64,000 nt of DNA from contig JARKPO010000035.1 in assembly GCA_029975215.1 (NCBI GenBank), positions 186,001 through 250,000 on the forward strand, read 5' to 3'. Positions within the stretch are counted from its first letter, which is position 1. Every line of letters begins with the position of its first letter. The notes under the pieces were generated by a model. It worked only from the letters and a program-made list of their open reading frames with translations, made no database searches and was not told the origin of the DNA. The position numbers and the translations under genes are program-made. The stretch comes from Levilinea sp. Its GTDB lineage: Bacteria > Chloroflexota > Anaerolineae > Anaerolineales > Anaerolineaceae. This document shows positions 8,343-17,065 of the stretch, piece after piece.

Positions 8343-10067
8343 TCAGTCGTTATCCCCGTTCTTCCACAGGGTGAATTCTTTCAAGATCGAACCGCCGATA
8401 AATTCTCGCAGGATCGAGTTATCTGGCACCAGATCGGTGTTCAGCGGACTGAACCATTCCAGAAAAGCCAAAAGGCGCTTGGCTTCCACATATTCCGGCG
8501 TACCGTAAGGGGTCTGGCGCAGCAAAGGCTCTGCCAGCGGCTTCAGCGCGGCCACCTCATACACCAGCGCCGAGTTAAACATCTCATCCGCCTGATCCTG
8601 ATAGGGAAAAATGTGGTTCTTCTCACCCCGCCGCACCGATTCCCAGCGCTGAATGGTCTGAAAAGCGCTGTACCCTCGTTCGCGTGCATCCCGCACGGTG
8701 CGGCGCAGCAAGCGGGTGTCCGTGGTGGAGATTCGGTTGTGTCGGTCCAGGTTCAGTTGAGTCAGCGCAGAAACATACAGCCGGAAGGTTTTCTCCACCG
8801 GAATCGTCGGGATCAGATTAGGGTTCAGGCCGTGGATGCCTTCCAGAATGATCAATTGATCTTTTGACAGGCTGACCACTTCCCCGGGCTCGCTGCGCCC
8901 TGTTTTAAAGTTATAGTGCGGCAGCTGCACTTCCTGCCCTTCAATCAAAGCCGAAAGCTGCTCCGCCAGCAGGCGCGTGTTCACTGCTCCCAATGCTTCA
9001 AAGTCAAACTGCCCGTTGGCATCCCTGGGCGTCTCTTCACGGTCCACAAAATAATTATCCAGCTCAATGGGGAAAGGTGAAATTCCCTGTGCCAATAGCT
9101 GAACGGTCAGCCGCTTGGAAAAAGTGGTCTTCCCCGAAGAAGACGGCCCAGCGATCAGCACAATCCGCACCGCCTCCGGGCGGCTGACAATCTTGCGTGC
9201 AATCTCGGCGATTTTCTGCTCGTGCAGCGCTTCTGACACCAAGATCAGCTCAGCAATACGGTCTTCGCTGATGGCATCGTTAAGCTGCCCCACGCTTTCC
9301 ACCCCCAGCCGTTTCAGCCAGTTGCCGTACTGCCGAAAGGTCTCCACCAGGCGCGTCGATTCGGGCAGGGGCTGAAGTTCATCCGGCGCATGCCGGCGAG
9401 GGAAGCGCAGCGCGAACCCGTCTCCCAGCAGGCTGAGCTTAAACCACTTCAGATAGCCGGTGGATGGCACCATATAGCCGTGGTGGTAATCCTGATACTC
9501 GCCCAGTCGATACAACACCAGGTTATCCTTCAGGCGGTATTTCATCAGCTTCACTTTGTCCAGGTGCTTCTTGGCCTGAAAATACGCCACCGCCTCCTGA
9601 AGCGGCACCTTTCGGCGCTCAAAGGGCAAATCCTGTTTCACCAATTCCCGCATGCGGTGTTCCAGCTTCTTGATTTGCTCCTCACTCAGCTCCTGGTCAT
9701 CCTCCAGGTGGCAATACAGACCGCCCGAAGCCAGGGAATGATCCACCAGCAAGTCCAATTCCGGGTACAGTTCTTCAAAAGCCGCCGCCAGCAAAAAAGT
9801 CACCGAGCGCCGGTAAATCCGCGAACCGTCCGGGTCCGACATGGTCACCGGCGTCACTTTGGCGTCCATCTCAATTGGAAAAGTCAACTCGCGCAGTTCG
9901 CCGTTCACCACCGCGCCCACAATTTCCGCCCGGAATGCTCCCGCAATCTCTGCCAAAAAATCGCCCACAGGCGTGCTGCGCGGACCGCTCAACACCCGCC
10001 CATCGGGCAGGTGCACTTCCACAGTCTCACGCGGTTTTACCAGGGTAATATTTGTTGAAGGTTTCAT
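8343..10067 (-). CDS. Uridine kinase-like protein with threonyl-tRNA synthetase-like N-terminal region
   Basis: The 574-residue product has a C-terminal phosphoribulokinase/uridine kinase domain with Walker A GPSSSGKT at 307-314, the ELDNYFVDREETPRD substrate loop near 335-349 and IILEGIHGLNP near 406-416. The first 270 residues resemble the TGS plus second additional domain of threonyl-tRNA synthetase; LLVDHSLASGGLYCH is in this part. The arrangement is known from nucleoside kinases of Thermotogae, Firmicutes and Chloroflexi. It presumably phosphorylates uridine/cytidine for salvage; the role of the N-terminal part is unknown. The ATG at 10067 has only a weak ribosome site. An in-frame TTG four codons upstream, with GGAG seven bases before it, is an alternative start. 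Confidence 0.85.
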   Translation of the reverse strand: MKPSTNITLVKPRETVEVHLPDGRVLSGPRSTPVGDFLAEIAGAFRAEIVGAVVNGELRELTFPIEMDAKVTPVTMSDPDGSRIYRRSVTFLLAAAFEELYPELDLLVDHSLASGGLYCHLEDDQELSEEQIKKLEHRMRELVKQDLPFERRKVPLQEAVAYFQAKKHLDKVKLMKYRLKDNLVLYRLGEYQDYHHGYMVPSTGYLKWFKLSLLGDGFALRFPRRHAPDELQPLPESTRLVETFRQYGNWLKRLGVESVGQLNDAISEDRIAELILVSEALHEQKIAEIARKIVSRPEAVRIVLIAGPSSSGKTTFSKRLTVQLLAQGISPFPIELDNYFVDREETPRDANGQFDFEALGAVNTRLLAEQLSALIEGQEVQLPHYNFKTGRSEPGEVVSLSKDQLIILEGIHGLNPNLIPTIPVEKTFRLYVSALTQLNLDRHNRISTTDTRLLRRTVRDARERGYSAFQTIQRWESVRRGEKNHIFPYQDQADEMFNSALVYEVAALKPLAEPLLRQTPYGTPEYVEAKRLLAFLEWFSPLNTDLVPDNSILREFIGGSILKEFTLWKNGDND

Positions 10068-10117
10068 TTCGTTTTCCAACCACTTTCTCCAGAAATCAGC
10101 AGCCCATATTCCCCCCA

Positions 10118-10126
10118 ATTGTAACA
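10118..10126 (-). promoter_or_regulatory. Extended -10 promoter candidate for the uridine kinase-like gene
   Basis: On the minus strand the sequence reads TGTTACAAT, a TGn-extended -10 element, 50 bases before the start codon. I see no convincing -35 at 16-18 bases. The same extended form appears before rpoC, the sensor kinase and the ROK gene. Confidence 0.4.
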
Positions 10127-10149
10127 CGGCTGTGGCTCAACCATTGGAT

Positions 10150-10184
10150 CATCAAAGAGAGGCCGCGCACCTGGCGGCCTCTCT
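10150..10184 (-). terminator. Terminator after the GH57 gene
   Basis: An 11-bp perfect repeat (10156-10166 with 10174-10184) has a 7-base loop and lies 24 bases beyond the GH57 stop codon. On the minus strand it is followed by TTGATGATCC, a short, imperfect T-run. It should end the glucan-utilisation transcript. Confidence 0.6.
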
Positions 10185-10207
10185 GATCTGAGTATCTGGG
10201 GCTGCCC

Positions 10208-13200
10208 TTACTGCACGGTGATCAAGGGCAGTTGGGCGAAATCATCCACCGTCAGCTCTCCCACGGCCGCACTGCTGGGGCTAAAGCCCGACAGCAGCTC
10301 TTCCTGGGTGGGCGTAGCGCCCTCCGGCCAGACCAGGTCCAGAATGCGCGTCTCGTTGCTGGCTCCGCTGCCGCCGCCAATCTTCCATTGGCCGCCCTCC
10401 GCGGTTACATCGCGAATGCGCCACACGCCGGTGGAGGGGAAACCGTCCTGGCTCATCACCGCCGCCGCGTAACCCCATGTCGCTGGGTCGCCTTCGCCAA
10501 ACACTTCTTTGGGAACCCGCAGAGTCACGGTTTGATTAGCCGGATCGGCGATGATCTTCATCTCCACATTCAGCTTCTTCGGCTCGCCGCCCGAGGCATC
10601 TCCGGCCACCACCGCTGGGTACCAGCCCTCAGCCCACAAAGCGACATCCCAGCCGCTGCCCGCCGTCAAAGCCGCGTTGCGTCCCGGCATCAGCAGCCGC
10701 GCGCCCGTGCCCTGGCCGGGGTCGGTGTCCACATACACATCCAGGGTCTGGATCGCCAGGTTATTGGGCGACCCCCACGGGTTGGGGATGGGGCCGTTGA
10801 AGGTGAACTTAAACACCATGCTGCCGCCGTCCACCGCCACACTGAAAGTCTTCAGGTCAAACGCCCCCGCACTAAAGACGCCGTCCGTGGGATAGGTGTA
10901 ACTCCCGGGACCGTGGTCATCCCCTGTGGGGTCATTGACCTCCAGCACCAGGGTGGCGTTCCCCAAATCAGGGATCACCACTTGCGCCGGTCCGCTGTGA
11001 GGCATAGTCTCCTGTGCGGGCGAAATCAACGCCACCACGCGCAAATCATCCCCGGCCTGCAGCTCGCCCAGGGCAGTCAGTTCAATCGCAGCTTCAATGC
11101 CGTCCGCGCCGGATTTAAACACCGCTGGGCTGGCCGCAGCCGGTTCCCATCCCTTTTCACTCGCGGTGAAGACCTGCGCCTGCTTCCCGTCCCACTCCAC
11201 CAGGTGCGAAGCGCTGATGCCCAACACAAAGGGCGTCTCGGCTGTTTCCGTGCCGCGCGCAAAAGGCTGAGTCACCGCCGTCCGCGGCACATTCACATAA
11301 ATGCCCAGCTTGCCGTCCGCAGGCCACTTCTCCGCCAGCCCCAGGCGCAGGTACAGGTTTTTCGCGTCCAGGGTCAGGTCCAGTTCTTTCCCCGCCGTAC
11401 GGTATTGCGCCGCCTTCGCCCATTCCCCTTCGGCGGCCTGCCCATCCACGGTCGGCGTGAAGATTCCGTTCAAGGCCGCGGCGGGTTCTTCGGGCCGCGC
11501 CGGTAAAATGGGCACATTCACATAGGCGGGCACAGGTTCATCCAATGAACGGTACACCTCAGCCAGCAGCGCCCGGTAGCCCATATCAAAATACTCATCC
11601 ACGCCCGAATTCTGATCCGAACCGTACCACCAGAACCAGTCGGAGCCTTCCGCCAGGTACATAAAGTCCAGCGCTCGCGCCAATTTTTCCGGGGTGGTGG
11701 TGCGTCGCTTTTGCACATCATATTTCGCCAGGAATTCGCGCGTCTTCACCAGGTAATCCCAGGCGGCTTTTTCTTCGCTCTCCCCAATCCAGGTGTCATA
11801 ATTGGGACTGAACCACGCCCCCGGGAACAGATTTTCAATCTCCCGCTGATCCGGGTACAGCGCCAGGTATTCCGATGGGGTGATCGTGCGGATGGTCTTA
11901 CTCTCGTTGAGCCGTTTGTACATCCCGTGCAGAAATGCTTTGCCGTCGTTGGGGTAATATTCCCAGGCGTTCTCCCCATCCAAAATCACGCTCACCACAT
12001 GCGGCCCCGGCTCGCCCTGCTCTTTCAACCGCGCGCGGATGTTTTCCAACCGCTCCATGAAGTTGTCCGCTGCCGCCTCACCGTCCAGCTTAGAGTATTC
12101 AAAACCCAGCTTATCAGAAATATTGCCGTCGCGGAAAAATACCGCCGCGCGCTCCCCCTGCGGGCCGCTGACATAATAGGGCCGGTAGAGCGTGTCGGCC
12201 TCCACCACGGTTTCGTTCGAGTCGCGCGTAAAGCTGCCCAATCCCAAAGACTGCGCCAGCACCGGTTCACCGGTGCCCATCCACTGGTAACCTGCCCGCG
12301 CAATCAGCGGAACCACCTCCTGCGCCACCGAGCCTTCCCCCGGCCACAAACCGCGCGGCGCTCGGCCAAAATTGCTCTCGTAGATCTCCACACTGCGTTC
12401 CAGGTGGGCGATGGCGTCATTCGGCCACGAGAAACGCGCCGGCATCTCAGCCCCAGGGTTGCCCACCAACGCCAGTTTGGTGTCGTAAATCAACGGCAGA
12501 ATCGGGTGAGCATAAGGCGTGGTGATCACCTCTATCTGCCCGCTGTCCTGCAGCCGCCGATGCAGGGGGATGATTTCTGCCATCACCTTACGCACCTGCG
12601 TAAAGAGAACTTCCTTATCCGCTTCGCTGAAATCCCGTCCTTTGTCCACCAGGCCCTTCAACGGCTCTTCGGCCAGAAAATCCGGGTCAAACCACGCCAG
12701 GTTAAACCATATCTGCAAATCTCGGAAATCCTGCTCGCTAAAATTCTCCACCGCAGCGACATAATCCGCCTCATCCGTGCCGCCGCGCTTTTGCAGCAGT
12801 TCCTGATAGCGTGGGAAGCGCGCGATCATCTGATCCCAATTGGCGTCAAAAAAGCGCCGTACAATGAAATCCTTTTCTTCCGCGCTCAGTTCCGCTGCCG
12901 GTTTTTCAGCCAGCACCCAATAGTAATCTTTGGCCCCATTTTGAATGAAATCGTCCAGCTGCCGCAGCAGCACCGGGGTCAGGTTGACGGTGACATGCAC
13001 GTTGGGATAAGCCTCCACCATCGCCGTCATATCGTAATAATCTTTGGTGGCGTGCGCCCGTACCCATGGACGGGTGTAGACCCCGTTGGCGTCCTTGTAA
13101 TACAGCGGCTGGTGCTGGTGCCAGACGAGGTTCAAATACAGCACATCCTCTTCAGGCTTCGCATCCGCCGTGGGGGCAGGGGCCGTCGCCTCGGTTGGCA

Positions 13201-13306
13201 CAGGGCTGGGGGCCGGGTTTGTGGGCACGGCCGCCCCACCGCCGCAAGCCGAAAGCAGCATGCTGAACAGCACAGCCGCTGCAAACAAGCGAAACAGGTT
13301 TTTCAT
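10208..13306 (-). CDS. Secreted lipoprotein glycoside hydrolase family 57 with glucodextranase-like C-terminal domain
   Basis: The 1032-residue protein has a lipoprotein signal peptide ending in LLSAC (Cys21) and then a Pro/Thr/Ala-rich linker to about residue 50. The GH57 domain follows: WHQHQP at 62-67, GLWPGEGSV with the likely nucleophile Glu324, and ILDGENAWEYYP at 441-452 with a candidate acid/base Asp443. A segment from about 610 to 790 (GEWAKAA start) looks like a DOMON/CBM9-type sandwich. The end, from about 790, resembles the C-terminal domain of glucodextranase. It probably hydrolyses or transfers alpha-glucan outside the membrane for the adjacent ABC transporter. AAGGAG eight bases upstream supports the ATG. 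It is the last gene of the ROK-transporter group, 158 bases after the second permease. Confidence 0.9.
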   Translation of the reverse strand: MKNLFRLFAAAVLFSMLLSACGGGAAVPTNPAPSPVPTEATAPAPTADAKPEEDVLYLNLVWHQHQPLYYKDANGVYTRPWVRAHATKDYYDMTAMVEAYPNVHVTVNLTPVLLRQLDDFIQNGAKDYYWVLAEKPAAELSAEEKDFIVRRFFDANWDQMIARFPRYQELLQKRGGTDEADYVAAVENFSEQDFRDLQIWFNLAWFDPDFLAEEPLKGLVDKGRDFSEADKEVLFTQVRKVMAEIIPLHRRLQDSGQIEVITTPYAHPILPLIYDTKLALVGNPGAEMPARFSWPNDAIAHLERSVEIYESNFGRAPRGLWPGEGSVAQEVVPLIARAGYQWMGTGEPVLAQSLGLGSFTRDSNETVVEADTLYRPYYVSGPQGERAAVFFRDGNISDKLGFEYSKLDGEAAADNFMERLENIRARLKEQGEPGPHVVSVILDGENAWEYYPNDGKAFLHGMYKRLNESKTIRTITPSEYLALYPDQREIENLFPGAWFSPNYDTWIGESEEKAAWDYLVKTREFLAKYDVQKRRTTTPEKLARALDFMYLAEGSDWFWWYGSDQNSGVDEYFDMGYRALLAEVYRSLDEPVPAYVNVPILPARPEEPAAALNGIFTPTVDGQAAEGEWAKAAQYRTAGKELDLTLDAKNLYLRLGLAEKWPADGKLGIYVNVPRTAVTQPFARGTETAETPFVLGISASHLVEWDGKQAQVFTASEKGWEPAAASPAVFKSGADGIEAAIELTALGELQAGDDLRVVALISPAQETMPHSGPAQVVIPDLGNATLVLEVNDPTGDDHGPGSYTYPTDGVFSAGAFDLKTFSVAVDGGSMVFKFTFNGPIPNPWGSPNNLAIQTLDVYVDTDPGQGTGARLLMPGRNAALTAGSGWDVALWAEGWYPAVVAGDASGGEPKKLNVEMKIIADPANQTVTLRVPKEVFGEGDPATWGYAAAVMSQDGFPSTGVWRIRDVTAEGGQWKIGGGSGASNETRILDLVWPEGATPTQEELLSGFSPSSAAVGELTVDDFAQLPLITVQ

Positions 13307-13381
13307 CTTTCACACTCCTTCTCTTCAGATACTTGCCCCGCCGCGGCTCTTCACTGCCAAAATACCGCCAGCAGGCAAGCA

Positions 13382-13405
13382 GAGCCGCCTTTTCACAGGC
13401 GGCTC
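13382..13405 (-). other. Intercistronic stem-loop between permease and GH57 genes
   Basis: A 9-bp perfect GC-rich repeat (13382-13390 with 13397-13405) has a 6-base loop. No T-run follows on the minus strand, so it is not a typical terminator. It may mark an mRNA processing or stabilising element between the permease gene and the GH57 gene. Confidence 0.45.
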
Positions 13406-13464
13406 CGCATCGGTTAACAGTCACACTTGGTTTTCACAGCGCATCCATCCAACAGCCGCTCGGC

Positions 13465-14355
13465 TTACCCCTTCACGCTGCCCAGGGTCAGACCAGAGAT
13501 CAGCCATTTGGACGTGTACAGGAACAGCAGCATCACCGGGATGGCCACCATCACCGAAGAGGCCGAGAACTGCCCCCATTGGGTCAGGAATTGCCCCTGT
13601 AAACGCTGCAGCCCCAAAGGCCAGGTGAGCAAATTCTCCTGCGAGCCCAGCATCACCCGCGCTAAAAGATAATCGTTCCAGGCCGTGGTGAAGTTGAAGA
13701 GAAACACAATCGCCAGGGCCGGGGTGGAAAGCGGCAGCAGAATCCGCCAAAAAGCCTCCAACTCTGAACAACCGTCAATCCGTGCGGCTTCCTCCAGATC
13801 AAAGGGGATTGTGTCGTAATACCCTTTCAGGATCCAGATGCTGAAAGGCACCGCCGTCACAGCATAGGCAATCACCAACCCGCGGTAGGTGCCCACCAAT
13901 TCCAACTGGATGGCCAGGATGTAAATTGGCACGATCATCATCGCTGCCGGAATGATCTGCGTGGTCAGCAGAAATACCAACCCTACCGAACGGCCGGGAA
14001 ACTTGTGGCGCGAGAAAGCATACGCCGAGGTCGCCGCCAGGATCACGCCGATGACCGCCGTCGCCACCGTGATCATCAGGCTGTTCCACAGCCAGGAAAG
14101 GAAAGGTTTCTCAAACAGCATGATCCGGTACGATTCCAGCGTGGCCCCGTTGGGGATCAACGCCAGATCAGTGGAAAGCAGGGTGTTGCCAGGCCGCAGC
14201 GACACGCTGATGATGCGCAGGATGGGGTAAATGGCAATTAAGCAGGCAAACCACAGCGCCGCATGGATCATCAGCCGCTTGAAGGGGCTGTCCTCGCGCC
14301 CGCTGTAAAAGAACGAGCGTTTGCGTTTCTTCGGAAGAGGAGTAGCCTGGGTCAT
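13465..14355 (-). CDS. Carbohydrate ABC transporter permease, MalG type
   Basis: This 296-residue inner-membrane permease belongs to the CUT1 sugar ABC transporters. It has a cytoplasmic N-terminus rich in Lys/Arg, about six membrane spans and the EAA loop EEAARIDG at 188-195 followed by a conserved Phe/Leu/Pro segment (AFWRILLPL), which contacts the ATPase. Its start codon overlaps the stop of the MalF-type gene by four bases (14352-14355), so the two are translationally coupled. With the binding protein and GH57 nearby, it probably imports maltodextrin-like oligosaccharides; the exact sugar is inferred. No ATPase gene is present in the locus, so a shared MsmX/UgpC-type subunit elsewhere is needed. 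Confidence 0.93.
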   Translation of the reverse strand: MTQATPLPKKRKRSFFYSGREDSPFKRLMIHAALWFACLIAIYPILRIISVSLRPGNTLLSTDLALIPNGATLESYRIMLFEKPFLSWLWNSLMITVATAVIGVILAATSAYAFSRHKFPGRSVGLVFLLTTQIIPAAMMIVPIYILAIQLELVGTYRGLVIAYAVTAVPFSIWILKGYYDTIPFDLEEAARIDGCSELEAFWRILLPLSTPALAIVFLFNFTTAWNDYLLARVMLGSQENLLTWPLGLQRLQGQFLTQWGQFSASSVMVAIPVMLLFLYTSKWLISGLTLGSVKG

Positions 14356-15356
14356 TCTGTCGCTCCTTTCAGCCCACCCGTGGTCTTAAGGTAGAGAACG
14401 CTGTATGCCAGCAGGATAGCAAAGATCACAAAAGCAAAGGCCGCCGAAAAGCCGTAACGGTTATATTGGAACGCAGCTCGGAACAGCCCCGTCACCAGAA
14501 TATCCGAGCTTTCCAATTCATTCTGGTTGATAAAGAAGGGAATATTGAAGTTGTTAAACGTCCACACGGTTCCCAGAATGATGACCGGCGTGGTCACCGG
14601 CCGCATCAGGGGAACCGTCACCATCCAGAATTTTTGCCAGCCGTTGGCGCCGTCAATTTCCGCCGCCTCGTAGTAATCACCAGCGATGCTCTGCAAGCCG
14701 CCCAGCAAAATCACCATCATGAAGGGGATGCCCAGCCAGATATTCGTAATACACATGGCCACGAAGTTGGCGGTGGGGTCGCTGAGCCACTGCACCGGTG
14801 TCATCCCCAATTGGCGCAGAATGATGTTAATGAAGCCAAATTCATAATGAAATTCACCGCGCCAGGCCAAAACCGCGATGACTTGCGGAACAGCCCAGGG
14901 GACGATCAGGAACATGCGGTAAATGCCTTTGCCTCGCATGGGCCGGTTCAACAGCAGCGCCAGGATCATGCCGCCCACCACATGGAAGGTCACATTGATA
15001 ACGGTCCACAAGATCGTGCGCCCCAGCAAAGGGAAGAAGTAGGTCTGCTTTAGCACCGGTTCGGTGAACACGCGCACATAGTTGGTCAGCCCAATGAACT
15101 GCGGGTCCTTGAACGCTCGCAGGCTCATATTGGTAAAGGATAGGCGCAGTTCCCACAGCAGGGGGTAAACCGTCAGCGTCGCCAACCCCACAATCGCCGG
15201 GGCCAAAAGCATAAACGGCATCGCATAGCGGTACTTTAACCAGCGCATCAGCACCAGGTAAAGCACCGCCTCCAGAATCGCCGTGCCGATCAGGACATAC
15301 AACACCGTTGTCCCAACTTCGGTCAGGCTCTTAACGAGTACTTCATTCGGTATCAT
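14352..15356 (-). CDS. Carbohydrate ABC transporter permease, MalF type
   Basis: The 334-residue membrane protein is the MalF-type partner of the permease that follows. It has several hydrophobic spans (first ones near residues 15-37 and 45-67), a periplasmic loop, and the EAA motif EAAEIDGANGWQKFW beginning at residue 230. AAGGAGG lies eight bases before the ATG at 15356. A strong stem-loop separates it from the binding-protein gene upstream, which would lower permease mRNA relative to binding-protein mRNA. The MalG-type gene overlaps its stop codon. Confidence 0.93.
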   Translation of the reverse strand: MIPNEVLVKSLTEVGTTVLYVLIGTAILEAVLYLVLMRWLKYRYAMPFMLLAPAIVGLATLTVYPLLWELRLSFTNMSLRAFKDPQFIGLTNYVRVFTEPVLKQTYFFPLLGRTILWTVINVTFHVVGGMILALLLNRPMRGKGIYRMFLIVPWAVPQVIAVLAWRGEFHYEFGFINIILRQLGMTPVQWLSDPTANFVAMCITNIWLGIPFMMVILLGGLQSIAGDYYEAAEIDGANGWQKFWMVTVPLMRPVTTPVIILGTVWTFNNFNIPFFINQNELESSDILVTGLFRAAFQYNRYGFSAAFAFVIFAILLAYSVLYLKTTGGLKGATE

Positions 15357-15488
15357 CGAGTGTTCCTCCTTGATTATTCGGGAGCGCCAGGCAGAACTCT
15401 ACAACCAAACGAACGCTATGATTCAATTGTCAAGTTAATGGTTTGAAAATGCAGGGGTGTACAGTTGAAATGGAGCTTCTTGATATTC

Positions 15489-15494
15489 ATTATA
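15489..15494 (-). promoter_or_regulatory. Possible -10 element upstream of the permease genes
   Basis: A perfect TATAAT on the minus strand lies 133 bases before the MalF-type start, downstream of the intra-operon terminator. A -35 element is not obvious (TTGTAA is 21 bases away, too far). It could give the permeases a secondary promoter. The rest of 15357-15586 shows no coding potential. Confidence 0.3.
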
Positions 15495-15574
15495 CACGAA
15501 TTCTAGACACGGGATTTACAAACACGCACCCCGGTATTCTAAAACCTTCAACCGCGGAGAGCCACCTCTCGTGC

Positions 15575-15619
15575 ATAAAATAAAGAACCCTGGGGATGGG
15601 CTTTGCCCATCCCCAGGGT
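15575..15619 (-). terminator. Strong intra-operon terminator-like hairpin after the binding-protein gene
   Basis: A perfect 15-bp repeat (15587-15601 with 15605-15619) has a 3-base loop and is followed on the minus strand by TCTTTATTTTATG. It starts 14 bases after the binding-protein stop codon. Partial termination here would explain excess binding protein over permease, a common arrangement in sugar ABC operons. Confidence 0.75.
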
Positions 15620-15632
15620 AAAAGCTTAGCAA

Positions 15633-16943
15633 TTACTCAAGAGTCTTGATGCAGGTTTCCGCAGCAGACTGCGCAGCAGCCGCAGCATCGGCCGGGGTCT
15701 TCGACTTCGCCAGCACGGCCTGCATTTCGGGCTTCAAACCATCCCACACGCAGCGCATTTCCAGCACCACGGGCATGGGGGTGCCGTAGCTCATCTGCAG
15801 GGAGGAGCCAGCCAGGATCGGGTCGTCCTTGATCATCGGATCATCCAGGGCAACCTTCAGAGCGGGCAGGCGGCTGAGGGTCTTCACCATGTTGATCTGG
15901 TTCTCTTCGCTAGTCACGAATTCCATGAATTTCTTAACCGCTTCCAGCTTGGCGCCTTCCAGGGTCTTGGGAACCATGAAGTACACACCGGAGGTGTAAG
16001 GCGCAGGGTACTTGCCAGTGGATTTAACCATCGGCAGGGGAGCCACACCCAGTTTGTCACCCAGAGCGGTCTTGTAATCGCCCAGCGACCAGTCACCATT
16101 CACGATCATAGCAGCCTTGCCTTCTTTGAAGAGGGTGTCAGCGCCGTTGTAGTCCGATTCCGCCGGAACGATCGGGGTGGTGTACTTGATGTCATACAGG
16201 AACTGCAGGGTCGCAATCATTTCGGGGGTGTTCAGGGTGGGGGTCACGCCGTCCGCAGCGAAGACCGCGCCGCCAAAGCCGCCCAACCACGGAACCAGCC
16301 AGAAGGGCTCAGTCTGGTTGTAAGCGAAGCCGTAGGCACCGTCTTTGGTGAGTTCCTGGGCCACTTTCACAAATTCTTCGGTATCCGCAGGAGCAGTCGG
16401 GACCAAGTCTTTGTTGTACAGCAGCATCAGGTGGTTGCCGCTCGAGATCGGAACGCCCCAAGTCTTGCCGTCGAAAGCAACGGAGGGCACGAACTTGCTC
16501 AGGTCAATCAAATCATCAACCGGTTGAATCAGGTCAGCCGCGGTGAAGGGGCCAGCGTGATCAGAAACGGTCCAGAGCAGATCCGGGGGGGTACCAGCCA
16601 GGCTGGAGGTCTGGAAGTCTTCGCGCAGGGTTTCAACTTCCTTGTTCACAACCTCGAAGGTCACGTCGGGGTTGGCCGCGGTGAAGGCATCCGTAAGGCT
16701 GGTCACATACTGCAAACCACCGTCCGCCTCGCCTTCCTTCGTCCACAAAACGATCTTCACAGCTTCCGCTTTGGGGGCTTCGGTAGGTGCAGGCGCTTCG
16801 GTAGCAGCAGGGGCCGCAGGTTCGGCGGGAGCCGCGGGTTCAGCAGGGGCCGCAGGTTCAGGGGTCGCAGCAGGAGCGCAGGCCGCCAGAACGAACACGG
16901 CGATGAGCAGCATGCTCATAACTTTGAGGAACTTCTTAGACAT
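15633..16943 (-). CDS. Sugar ABC transporter substrate-binding lipoprotein (CUT1 family)
   Basis: The 436-residue product is an extracytoplasmic solute-binding protein family 1 member. Residues 1-22 form a lipoprotein signal with VLAAC as lipobox, followed by a linker made of repeated PAEPAA units, then a periplasmic-binding fold starting at VKIVLWTKEG. ASN- and aromatic-rich sugar-site segments are dispersed and I did not assign ligands. The start at 16943 has AGGAG eight bases upstream; an extra in-frame ATG six codons upstream has none. It lies between the ROK regulator and the permeases and should feed them alpha-gluco-oligosaccharides released by the GH57 enzyme, a substrate inferred from context. 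Confidence 0.92.
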   Translation of the reverse strand: MSKKFLKVMSMLLIAVFVLAACAPAATPEPAAPAEPAAPAEPAAPAATEAPAPTEAPKAEAVKIVLWTKEGEADGGLQYVTSLTDAFTAANPDVTFEVVNKEVETLREDFQTSSLAGTPPDLLWTVSDHAGPFTAADLIQPVDDLIDLSKFVPSVAFDGKTWGVPISSGNHLMLLYNKDLVPTAPADTEEFVKVAQELTKDGAYGFAYNQTEPFWLVPWLGGFGGAVFAADGVTPTLNTPEMIATLQFLYDIKYTTPIVPAESDYNGADTLFKEGKAAMIVNGDWSLGDYKTALGDKLGVAPLPMVKSTGKYPAPYTSGVYFMVPKTLEGAKLEAVKKFMEFVTSEENQINMVKTLSRLPALKVALDDPMIKDDPILAGSSLQMSYGTPMPVVLEMRCVWDGLKPEMQAVLAKSKTPADAAAAAQSAAETCIKTLE

Positions 16944-16987
16944 CTCTTTTTCTCCTATCAAAATTTGGTTTACGGTTTTGTCTCAGT

Positions 16988-17003
16988 GCCAGATGGCTCT
17001 GGC
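16988..17003. promoter_or_regulatory. Inverted repeat upstream of the binding-protein gene, operator candidate
   Basis: GCCAGATGGCTCTGGC is a 6+6 inverted repeat with a 4-base centre, 45 bases before the binding-protein start. It could be an operator for the ROK repressor encoded next door or a small RNA hairpin. I saw no second copy at the ROK promoter, so regulation by ROK is speculative. Confidence 0.3.
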
Positions 17004-17040
17004 AGAAATGAGTCAGCGGTGCATGTACAAATCGTGACCA

Positions 17041-17055
17041 GAAATCACCTCCTTT
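17041..17055 (-). promoter_or_regulatory. Orphan near-perfect Shine-Dalgarno, possible STAB-SD element
   Basis: On the minus strand AAAGGAGGTGATTTC matches the complement of the 16S rRNA 3' end over at least eleven bases, yet no ATG, GTG or TTG lies at a usable distance. It sits 98 bases before the binding-protein start. In Bacillus, such STAB-SD elements bind 30S subunits and protect processed mRNA 5' ends; that role here is inference. Confidence 0.4.
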
Positions 17056-17065
17056 ACGATCCAGT

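Noticed and set aside
11711-13417. 568-codon open frame on the plus strand
   Set aside because: Opposite the GH57 gene, whose product has a signal peptide and GH57 motifs; the plus frame has no recognisable features.
15430-15450. TTGACAAT on the minus strand, also in the ROK promoter
   Set aside because: An eight-base match can occur by chance, and no -10 lies at the right distance in the permease leader.
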